Assembly (NCBI GenBank): GCA_001599935.1
Contig: BCIJ01000023.1
Coordinates: forward strand, 1-64,000
Source: Holtermannia corniformis
Taxonomy: Eukaryota; Basidiomycota; Tremellomycetes; Holtermanniales
Direction of reading: 5' to 3'
Length of the DNA: 64,000 bases
The notes below the pieces were generated by a model. The model was not told where the DNA came from. It saw only the letters and a list, made by a program, of their open reading frames with translations, and made no database searches. Each line of letters begins with the position of its first letter. The first letter of the stretch is position 1. Below, piece by piece: positions 27,424 to 36,828 of this stretch. Made by a program: the position numbers and the translations under genes.

Positions 27424-27702
27424 TCAGCCGCAGGTCAAGTGAACATTGCTGATGGCTGTGCTGACCTCCCGCGCAGGCTCTGCCTCTCGCAATTTCTTCT
27501 GCGTCTCCTCCTGCCTCACCTGCTCCCTTGGTTGATGCTCTCCACCCGCTTGGGGGTTGTCCGACAGGCTGCTTTTTGGGACTGCGGTCGGGCAGATGAC
27601 CGCGACCAGCGCGTCGGCTCGGTAGCGCCCCATCGAGGGACGCCACCATCCTGCAGCCTTCCCGCTGACGTCCGTGGTCGAGTGAATGTTGTAGCGAGGC
27701 AT
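27424..27702 (-). CDS. Weak single-exon ORF (K)
   Basis: An ATG-started frame of 92 codons with a basic, Trp-containing first half and a Glu/Gln/Arg-rich helical second half. It fills the gap between H and D on the opposite strand. No homologue is recognised, and the plus strand is also partly open here, so this may be a chance frame. Confidence 0.25.
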   Translation of the reverse strand: MPRYNIHSTTDVSGKAAGWWRPSMGRYRADALVAVICPTAVPKSSLSDNPQAGGEHQPREQVRQEETQKKLREAEPAREVSTAISNVHLTCG

Positions 27703-27822
27703 TATACTGTCCTACATAGGTTGGAGGAAGGTGTTGATGGCGATGAAAGCCGGACAACTCGGTGTCCTTTGACGCGTCCCCTGCCACCTTCACTCTGAGC
27801 GACCACAGCAACGATACACAGC

Positions 27823-30432
27823 ATGTCTTCTGTGACTGCCTTCCTTAGCTCTCAGCCCTCAGCCGTTAGTGCGTTTTTGAGCTATGCCTGGAACAATGTG
27901 GTAGACTCAGTCAGTCACACGACGCATCTGGTGTGTTCATTGACGGATCCCTAGGTCAAGAGCCCCGATGACCGTCAACTGGCAAAGCTGCGAATCCAGG
28001 ATTGCGTCAGTGCCATACTGCATTCACCATCAAGCTAACAGCTGCACAGCTCAACTTATTCCGCACTGTGGATACTCAGTGTCTGTCGTGGCTGGCAGAT
28101 GAGATGGTGACGCTGGTCGCCGGTCAAGAAGTGGGCGATGGCTTGAGCGCCGACGGGGGTGTCGTAGGGGACATCATGCGGATCTGGTAGGTCTCTTGCT
28201 CTTTGTACACCTGAGTAGTCCACTGATATGGCAGCTCCGCCATGGGGACGGTAGCCGGTCCCGTCTTGGCACGCTGGGCACTGTCTACAATCCTGGCGCG
28301 CAAAGTCAACACCGACCTTCGGTTGCTTGCAGCTCAGTTCTTCCGTGCATACGCTCCCATCGAGCACGATCTCGTTCACAGCATGGTGACGGATCTTCCC
28401 CAGTGCGTTCCCTATCGAAGTGTAGGACGACGCTAACCCACGCAAGGTTTGCATTCGACACGATGGAGGAGCTGTCGAACCTTGGAGACGTATTAGCCGT
28501 TGTGCAGTGCTACTTGCGGATCGTCAGTGCTTTCTCCGACCCTGTGCAAGTTGCAACACGCCTCTGGCGGCAGGCAGGATCACGACCCACGGCCCTCTTC
28601 CTGTCCATCTTGCACGCTGGCGATGACCCACTGCTCGCTACGTGCAGCTTGGCGGATTACCTCTGGTGCAGCAAGTCAAGGTATGCTTAGTCGCAAAGGG
28701 GCAGGACGTCGCTAACTGCACAGTGGTCGGCTCATCATCGCACACACTGAAGGGTTCCTCGCCCTGGACAGAGGCAGCTCCGCCGTGTCCGATCTGAGTT
28801 GGGTGAGGTTCACGGTTACCACCTCTATCNTTTACTGACAGGCTCTCAGTCTGATCACGGTGTCCAAACCACCACATACCCCGCGTCGACCATGGACGTG
28901 GACGCCAGGATGCCTTGCAAGTCAGACCTCAGCCGCGGCTCAGCTAATGATTTCAGGTGTTCGATTCCTTCGCGACGCCGTGCTTCAACATGCCGTCGAG
29001 ATGTCTACCGAAGGGATTGCTCAGGTGATGCGGTGGCAGGTGAGTCCAGAGCTACATCATACCATTGCGTCTTCTTATCCACGCCAGACTGGGCAGTTGG
29101 CCACGGAACCGCCTGCGACGCCAACGTCCTGGGCTGATCCTCGGCTCACACAACATTCCACTCGCCTCGAGCCGATCAACGCGCATAGTACAACCCAGCA
29201 AGAAACGCAACTCAGCCCTCAATTTGCTCCACTCCCTCCACCCGAGCCGTCGGCGCATCGGCGTCCACGGCCGCCTCAACAGGCTATGCCTCGTCGTGTG
29301 CCGCATCAGCTGTCACGACCATCACCCCCAGCCCTACCGATCCCTCATATTGCTTCTGCTTCATCACAGCCACAGCCACGGGGGCAACAGCTTTCAAATC
29401 CTCCGCCGAGACAGCAACAGCAGGCTTTGCCGCATCAGCAGCAGCAGCAGCAGCAGCAGCAACTGCAACCACCGCCGCAACTGCGACCACCGCCGCAGCT
29501 GCAACCACCGCCGCAACTACAACAGCAACTGCCGCCACAGCAACCGGATCAACCACCGCGTCAACTGCAACGGCAGCAGCCGCAACTGTCGATGCAACTG
29601 CGTCCACCGCCGCAACTGCAACCACCGCCGCAACTGCAACAGCAACTGNCGCCACAGCAACCGGTTCANCCACCGCGTCAACTGCAACGGCAGCAGCCGC
29701 AACTGTCGATGCAACTGCAACAACCGCAGCAGTCGCAGCAGCAACAACCGCAACAGCCCCGTCAACCCACCCCCGTGGACTTTAGTCCTCAAGCTGACCC
29801 GGACCTACACGGCGACCTCGAGGCTTATATCGCTGCTAGTGGCTTGCTGGAGGGCGAAAATGTATGTACAGGCACCGCGCAAGCCCAGCTGACGTCTCCA
29901 GACGGATGTGGCGGTTCCCACCTTGAAGATGGTAGACGTGTTCAAGTTCATGGAGGACAACCACATTAAGCCAGGGGAGACTGAGGAGGTGACTACGCCG
30001 ACGTACAATGGGTTTTACCTGCCACACGACGACATCCTCCGCGGCATCAAGGTACGTTTTTGCGTTTTGAACGGGCTGACGAGACAGAACGCAAGCGACG
30101 ACCTTGAAGATGCGCTCGAGATCAAGCCACAGTCGACCAACCCGCTGTTCCAGTTTGCCACGGTCGCCGGCAAGTCGTACCAGAGACCGACGACGCCGTC
30201 GACTGCGTACTGCTTGTTTATTCTCAAAGTCCGAGACGACCTCGCGGATCTCAAGGCGCAGAAGCGGACCCAAGGCCAAGTGCTGAGCGAACCCATGGCG
30301 GCGGTGCTGCAGGCACTCTCCAAGTACAAGTCCAGGGATTACGGGTGGCTGAAGCGACTCAAGGAGGATGCCAAGAAGGAGTATAAAAAGGGGCAAAAGG
30401 CCGCGTACAACGCGAGGACTCGTGCCAAGTAA
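27823..30432 (+). CDS. Subtelomeric family protein D with Gln/Pro tract, unknown function
   Basis: Eleven exons (27823-27909, 27955-28005, 28050-28186, 28235-28421, 28469-28680, 28724-28802, 28842-28920, 28957-29039, 29088-29861, 29902-30051, 30088-30432) give exactly 727 codons plus a stop with every phase consistent. The introns are 36-48 nt. Residues 1-305 are mostly helical and resemble the remnants at 11930-12870. Residues about 420-530 are a Gln/Pro tract containing a perfect-period duplication. Residues 564-727 form a conserved-looking basic C-terminal domain ending in a Lys/Ala/Arg-rich helix. The fourth intron (28422-28468) has its branch site unusually far from the acceptor but is placed by analogy with the remnant. 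No signal peptide or membrane segment is present. The function is unknown; the low-complexity tract and basic tail would suit a nuclear or scaffold role, but that is speculation. Confidence 0.75.
29481..29714 (+). repeat. 117-bp tandem duplication in the Gln/Pro tract of gene D
   Basis: Two direct copies, 29481-29597 and 29598-29714, each 117 bp (39 codons), encode near-identical Gln/Pro/Leu-rich units beginning LRPPPQLQPPPQL and ending QPQLSMQ. Copy 2 carries both ambiguous bases (29648, 29668), the usual sign of collapsed or mixed repeat copies. The period is a multiple of three, so copy number can vary without breaking the frame. Confidence 0.9.
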
Positions 30433-30714
30433 TGCATCATTTGTCAAATTTGATCTGCTGCAGGTCGTGGCGAAGCACTAGGAGATGGATCTGTCGTCAG
30501 CGCAGCCGAGGCAATTAGACGCACCGTGAGCTTTTGGACAACCATGCCGAAAAAGGGGCAAAAGGCGGCGTACAACGCGAGGACTCGTGCCAAGTGATGC
30601 ATCATTTGTCAAATTTGATCTGCTGCAGGTCGTGGCGAAGCAATAGGAGATGGATCTGTCGTCAGCGCAGCCGAGGCAATTAAACGCACCGTGAGCTTTT
30701 GGACGACCATGCCG
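30385..30714. repeat. 165-bp tandem duplication joining the ends of genes D and G
   Basis: Two direct copies, 30385-30549 and 30550-30714, differ at about five positions. Each holds the last codons and stop of gene D (TAA in copy 1, TGA in copy 2), and on the other strand the last intron, last exon and stop of gene G. Gene D uses the stop in copy 1 and gene G the tail in copy 2, so each gene is left intact and one spare end of each lies in between. Confidence 0.9.
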
Positions 30715-31350
30715 AGAACAATATAGAGCTCGGTTGACTCGATGCCGACGGACCGGACGCAGCGAGGGGCAACGGCATAGTCGGGGCGATTGAGGACACG
30801 ACGAAGACCTTCGATTGTGATGGCAATGTAGTGCTGGCGTCAGCCGAGTTGATATGCAAAGACTTACTCTTTCCTCTGCCCACTGCCGTACGACCGTGCT
30901 GTAGCAGCTCTCACGGTCTTCGGCAATCTTCTTCCAACTTTCTCCCCATTGTTGAAGCGTGGTGATGGTACTGTCCAACGTTTCAGAGCGGGCCTGCAAC
31001 AAGCCGTAGTCCTCGTCGAGCTGCTGGTATTCAGTCTGGGAATCCTGCAGTAGAGCCTGCGAGTCAGCGAGATCAACACCGAGGGCGTACCTGGTGGTGC
31101 TCGGGAATGGCCATGATCGCCTCGACCAGCGCACGGGTGTGCTGGATTTGGACATTGCCGAGCAAGGTGTTTCGGATCGAGATCTGTCGGCCGTGCTCCA
31201 GTCTTTCTTCCAGCAGCACAGCTTAAGTCGGGCGTTGTCACGCTGCACAATGACGAAGCGGACGAACAGTGTCTTGCCAAGCTGGCGGAGCACATTGCTG
31301 TAACAGACGGCTGTCGTGCAGCCGGTCGTCGGACTTGTGAAGATGTACAA
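30602..31350 (-). CDS. Small coiled-coil protein (G), 5' end unresolved
   Basis: Exons 31056-30868, 30833-30690 and 30655-30602 are certain: introns 31057-31090, 30834-30867 and 30656-30689 are each 34 nt with GCTGAC before CAG, and all are phase 0. The protein is Glu/Gln-rich and helical and ends KFDK. In the first exon the reading changes frame near 31220, between ...QRDNARLK and LLEERLEHGRQIS, both protein-like. No short intron explains this, so there is either a one-base error or a real frameshift, and no ATG is certain. It is a probable paralogue of gene E. It is convergent with gene D, with which it shares the duplicated 3' region. Confidence 0.5.
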
Positions 31351-31509
31351 AGATGCATGAACAAAGACGAGCAGTGTCGGAATTAGCCCGCAACTCTAGA
31401 TGCGCCCCGTAATTAGCAATTTGCGCCGCGCCGCGCCGCAGAGCGGCGCGCGCCCGTCATGTAACACTCACTGCCATCTCAACAAGCAGGTGCTGCTTAG
31501 CCTCGCAAG

Positions 31510-34253
31510 TCATGTGATCTCATCGCAATTGCGGTCCGTTTCCAAGCTGGCGACGCGCTCGAGTCGGAGTCGATGCTGTTTGCGCTCGGCACAAACGATT
31601 GTATCGAGGTCGGTGATGGCCTAGCGTTAGCTCGAACAGGCGAGGCGGCGTACCTTTGCAAGATCTTTTGCGTCAACCTTGGCAATGTTGCCGAGCGCAC
31701 GCAGGGCACTCTGCACCTTTTCGTCTTTCGACTTGACATCGGTTTGGTTGCGCTTGATGAGCCCCGCGACAGCCTCGACAGCCTGCGGTCAGCTTGATCT
31801 GTCCGACTCTGCCCACCTTGTGCAAATCCTGCGAGGTCAGCGTGGCCTGGATATTTGCACTCACAATCGCCTTGCCGTCCACATCCATCGCATCTGCGCC
31901 GACAAGGTTGTCCAAGGCGGTTGCGGCAGTGGAAACGGTAGTCTCCAAGCCGTCGCGCTCGGCGGAGAGGTCCTTGACCTGGGATCGTGCGGTTCTGAGA
32001 TCCTTGGCATTGTCCCGCAAGAGTGCGACAACGCGGTCGACGAGCCCGATGAACGCGCTCTTGTGGCTGGTCGCGGCCGGCGTGGCGGCAAACTCATTCA
32101 GCTGCTTGATAGCGTCCTGTTGCTCTTTCTGCAGCAGCTCGCGCTGCTTTTTGTTGCCGGCGAAAGAGTCTTGCACGCGCTTTTCCGACGCGGCAAGCTT
32201 GGTCGCTTGCGTCTTGTAGGCGGCTGCCACCTTTTCGACAGCCTGTTCAAGACTGGGTTTATCGTCGCCGGGCAAAGCGCCAACCGAGGCCGAGGAGCCG
32301 ACCGTCTTGCCGCCCAAGCTTTTCCTGACCGCCTGTCGTCAGCCGAGCTCGGCCCGTACGACTCACAATGATCTCGAGCAAATCTTTACCGGCTTTGCTG
32401 CTGATCCGCGCGGCCGTGACTGCAGCCTCTTCGAGCTCCTTGACGCGCGTCGCCGCGGAGGCCTGTCGTCAGCGTTGCATACCGACCGAACCCACCTCGA
32501 CCTGTTCCACACGATCGGCACGTGCTTGGATCGTCTTGACGCTCTCGATCATGCCTGCAATGAGATTGATGAGACTCGTACAGCTCGCCGTGACCTCGAC
32601 ATTGGCCTGCAGGTCAGCTCGGTCGAAAGGCAAGACCGACCTTGACAATGTCCTCGACAGCCTGCCGTCAGCCGCGTCCAGACGTAGAGACATACCTCTG
32701 GCACGGTCGTCTTTGCAATGTCGATGGGCTGTCGTTAGCGTGCTCGCACAAAGAGTCTTACCTTGACCTTGTCGACGACGCCGCCGAGCACAGTCGACAG
32801 GGTAGCACAGTTGCTTTCGAGGGAGCTCGTCTCGAGCTGAACGACAGCAACATCTCGCGCTTGAAATGCGCCGACGATTTGCCCGCTTGCAGTAGAGAGC
32901 TGGGCAAAGGCACCAGGCGTGTTCCACGACACCTGACGTCAGCCTGCTCGTGAGCACACGACGCACCAGCACGGCATCGACCACCTTTTTTGCCTCGTCA
33001 AAGTCGTCTGTCGCCGTCTGCTCGAGCTCCAAAAGACGGGTGGTCATCTTGCCCAAGTCATCCGTTTTGAACTCGGTGTCGCGCTCGGCCTTGCATCAGC
33101 CCAGTCGTGTAGGCCACACTCACGATGCGTTTCAGAATCTGCGACTTGGCGGCGTCGACTGCAGTGTGGAGCGATGCATCTTGACCACTCGCAGTGACAG
33201 TGGCGGCAACGACATCTTGCAGAGCAGTATACTTGATCTGGCGCTTGTCCTGCAGGTCAGCTCGGTCGCGCGCAGGGTACCCACCAGAGCGCTCTTGAGC
33301 TTGTCGGTGATCCCATTCAGCTCCGACTGCATCGCTTCGGAGCGCTCGGACATTTGCTCTACAGTCTTGGTGTGACGGGATTCGAGCGCCTTGCGACTCT
33401 CTTCCATCTTCTTGATGCGTTCATTCAGGTTGCGCACAACCGTATCGTGTTGTTGGACCGCTGCACGGTACTTTGTCTTTTGATCCGTGCAGGCGTTCTC
33501 TGCAGCCTTGACGCGATTGTTGAGATCTGAAACCGATGCATGCGTTTGCTCCATGCTTTGGATGCGCTGGTTGAGCTCGTTGATTGTGGTTTGATCCTTG
33601 CTGAGCGTCGCCATGACCCGCTCGTTCTCCTCTTCGAGCCGTTTGACCTTGCCCTCGAGCTCGGCGACACGAGGATCCGCGGCAGAGACGGGTTGGCGAG
33701 CCTGTCGGTCAGGCCGGTCACTCTTTCAGACCCACCTCGAGCTCGGCTATCCTCTTCAGACCGTCGGCTTCGGCATCCTCGAGGTCCTGAACGGTCAGTC
33801 GGAACGAGCGACCGCGACTTACGTGGAACCTATACTCGATCTCGAGCAAGCACTCGACGGGATCTTCAAGAAGCACCTCGGTCTACCGTCAGCACGAGCT
33901 AGGGTTGGACGACTCACCGCAGTCATCAGCGAGCAGATGCACGTCTGCTGTCAGTTTGGTCGGGTGAAAAGACCCACCTGCACATCGACGAATTCCTACA
34001 GGTCAGCCCAGTCACGCTAGCTGTACACACCCGACGCAGCCAGTCCGCGTCCTTGCCTGCCCTTGCCCTGTTCAACCGCTCGCCAATGGCCCAGTACGCC
34101 TCCTATACGGATCAGCACGGCCGAGCAAGGGTCACTGACCCTCTTTTCGAGCGCGTCGGCAAGCCCTTGCTCGTCCTCCACAGCCCTGAGCGAACTGTGC
34201 AGGCGAACCAGGGCATCGATATCGGCTTCGCACTCGGTGACAATCTCGGACAT
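31510..34253 (-). CDS. Long coiled-coil protein F with 16 tiny introns
   Basis: An ATG at 34253 starts a chain of 17 exons ending in TGA at 31510, about 730 aa. All 16 introns are 33-37 nt, GT-AG and phase 0, and nearly all have GCTGAC or GCTAAC two to four bases before the terminal AG. The protein is almost entirely helical: an acidic N-terminus, a long Glu/Lys/Gln/Leu heptad region (around LEEENERVMATLSKDQTTIN), then Ala/Val-rich helical blocks that mostly begin with Ala at an exon start. There is no signal peptide, membrane segment, ATPase motif or Cys cluster. It could be a structural or tethering protein. It is head-to-head with gene B. I recognise no family; a general likeness to cytoskeletal or nuclear coiled-coil proteins is all that can be said. 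Confidence 0.75.
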
Positions 34254-34570
34254 GGTCGTTGACCGGGTGGCCACTTTGTTCGCAGCGATCTCTTCCACGA
34301 AAGTTGATCCCTAGTCTAGATCTGTAGTCTACCTCTGTAGTCTACACTCTGTAGTCTACAAGCTATCAAGACGCTTCGTTGACGCTTCGTTGACGCATAC
34401 GGACGCATACGTCGACGCACGGATCGACGACGTGCTAGACGTGCCGGACGTGCTGTGTGCACGCAACGACCACCGTGCTCGATTCCTACTCGTCTAGTCT
34501 AGCCTTCGTACACACTGGGACTGGCCCATACAGGGTACGTACGACGCTCAGAGCAACCGCAGAGTCGCTA
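34254..34570. promoter_or_regulatory. Shared promoter region of F and B with short tandem repeats
   Basis: This 317-bp spacer separates the divergent starts of F and B. Between about 34312 and 34430 it holds three copies of TGTAGTCTAC, two of GACGCTTCGTT and two of GACGCATAC, followed by more CGACG-rich repeats. Such clustered repeats are not seen in the other spacers. They could be binding sites acting on both genes; that role is inferred from position only. Confidence 0.55.
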
Positions 34571-36828
34571 ATGTCGGTAGAAGCGCACAATCTCGACTTG
34601 ACCCGTCTCCGCACAGACCTCATGTCCAAACGTCCCCTCCAGATGCCCAAGGCGTCAGCCGCGAGGCCAAAGGTGAGTGCCAGCACCGCATCGTGGCCGA
34701 CCGTATCTGCAGCGTGTCGCCGCCCTCGCCGCCATTGCCCCCTTCGCCAGACAGCTCGAATCCGAACCGCCTTCGACCCAAGAGCAAGAGCGGATCAACC
34801 CCCTCGAGTTTGCAAAGCCTGGCACGCCCGCGTTCGACAAGCAAGTCAAGAACTGGGTGTTCAAAGGCGAGTTCCTGACGGGCGGCAAGCTGCTCGCGGT
34901 GCAAGCTGCAGTCTGGCCCAAGCTGCTCGGGATGACGGAGCGTGCAACCGCCCACATGATCCAAACGTTTGGCGTGAGCAATCACCCAGACGAGTGGCAG
35001 TGGAGTGACCGCGTCAAGGAGGACATTGAGACCAAGATCCGCAACGGCGAGGCCGCCAAGCACCGTCGAGGCCTGCGGGTCAAGATTGCCGCGCAGTACA
35101 CAAAGCGGGGAGCTGACGAGCGTACAACCGACTACCAAGAGTATCTGATCAGTCTGTTCGGCATCTACCTCTCCCCTGCTTGGTACGGCCCGGCGCAGAT
35201 GGCTGGCTTGGACAAGGACGGCGCCGTGCTCGATCCCGACGAGGAAAAGTGCCCTGTGCTCTCAATCCTGCTCGCAATGGGCAAAGACTTGCTTCAGGGT
35301 CTGCCGCTCCCGCAGTGCCGTGGCTACCTGGCGCTCAAGACACTCGACGGCAAGCCGTTGAACGCCAAGTTTGTGCTCGGCTGCGTTAGCGCTCTGGCGT
35401 GGCTGGGCCATCAGAACTCGGACCTGCTCGAATACGCCGACATCGACGGCTTGTTCCACACAGAGACCCCGGTGGTGAGTGCGCTCGTCTGACGTTGCTG
35501 ACGATCAGAACTGGGATCAACAGAAGAACCGCGCGCTCCCAGCCATCCGACATTGCGCGAAAACCGAGCCGAATGCGCCGTCCGCCGCGTCAAAGGGCGT
35601 GTTCCACAAGAAGATGAGGGTCATCGGCGACAACATGAAGGCGCCAAGCTCGATACCCGGCAAGCACGCTCTCGCGACCGACTTCGACTCGTACATTGCC
35701 TCTGCTCGCGACTACATGAACGGCGCGTTTGACGAAGAGGCGTATGCCGAGGTGTCGGCGAGAGACATGGCCCGACTTGTCGGCACGTCGCTTGGCGTGT
35801 TTGCGAGATCTGGCGAGGTCGGGCCATCGCCGGTGCGGCCGGTGCATGCAAACGTAGAGGCCGACGATGGGGTGGTCGAGGAGGAAAAGGCGGACGGGCC
35901 GGTCAACAAGACGTCTGGGTATGTCCTCGATCACGGCGACGCTGACGCCAGTTTCGGCATGCTCTCATTTGTCGACTCGGTCGCAGCGGTAAACGACCAG
36001 CTCCACGTCCTCGAACAGGCTCTTGGGAGCCGGTTCCCGAGCTCGCTGCGGACGACGTGGCAGCGTACCGTCTCACTCTTGGTCAAATCGACGCGCGCGT
36101 CTCGCCCGGGCACGGTTGCGTGCGTGGTCAAGGCCATGTGGATCCACGAAGAGTTCAAGGTGGGTAGCAAGCAGCAACGAGCCAACCGCTGATGGCAGTA
36201 CATCGCACGCTTTCACAACTACTCGCACGCCCTCCAGCCGTTTTTCACGCTCGTGGCCGCCAAGCTCGCTGTCATGGGCGAGGCGACGACGTTTGCGTGT
36301 CACGCGATTGAGCCAGTGTCGCGCGCAGAGGGCCGGCAGAACCTTGCCGAGGCGTATTCGGTACGTCTCGTTACGCAGCGGCGCTGACGATAGGTGTGCA
36401 ACTTTCCAGATTGCGGACGGCCGCTCGTCAAGCTGGACGGCGAGGCTTGCGAGGTCACGGCCAACACGCACCACTCGAGGGCGGGCACGTACATGTGAGT
36501 TGCTTGGCGTGGCCTGGCTGACATTAGCGTGAAAACCGCGTTGCCAAACGACCACAACCTCGGCGACTGCATCGTGTCGGTGCAAGACAAGATTACCTGC
36601 TACGAGGCGGCCGAGGCGAGCGGCTGTTACGGCGACAAGGTCCACAAGACGTGCAAGATCAAAGGCCACCGCCACAGCAGAGGCGTCTTTGATGGTGAGC
36701 GCTTTTGCGTTACGTCGCTGACGACAGCTCCTCTGCGGCTGATCGAAAAGCTCGTTCGAATCTTGCGAGGTAGGTCGAGCGGTGCAAACCTGGCTGACTG
36801 TGCAGCGCCGCGGTGGTGTGCAGCGTAG
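34571..36828 (+). CDS. Subtelomeric family protein B, unknown function, Cys/His tail
   Basis: Eight exons (34571-34672, 34713-35474, 35509-36159, 36199-36360, 36394-36494, 36528-36694, 36728-36769, 36806-36828) give exactly 669 aa; the introns are 32-40 nt. A second in-frame ATG at 34622 is possible. The N-terminal half (about residues 35-290) is soluble, mixed helical and Trp/Tyr-containing. From about residue 560 comes a Cys/His-rich tail: VCNFPDCGRPL, a THHSRAG segment, LPNDHNLGDCIV, then spaced Cys and His (CYEA, SGCYGDK, HKTCK, HRHS). The same tail is found in gene A and in the remnant at 12920-13930. Metal binding is plausible but not shown. I see no transposase triad, helicase or polymerase motif, and I assign no family. 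Confidence 0.85.

Noticed and set aside
29284..29673. Ala/Val-rich minus-strand frame
   Set aside because: It is the mirror of the CAG/CCG-rich Gln/Pro tract of gene D; repeats of this kind leave all frames open.
31415..31455. GC-rich palindrome-like stretch as a functional hairpin
   Set aside because: It is only a short run of repeated GCC/GCG units between genes G and F, with no supporting context.
34571..36828. Gene B as a transposase (KDZ, CACTA or Crypton recombinase)
   Set aside because: I looked for a DDE triad, a tyrosine-recombinase R-HxxR-Y set and zinc ribbons in the usual places and saw none.
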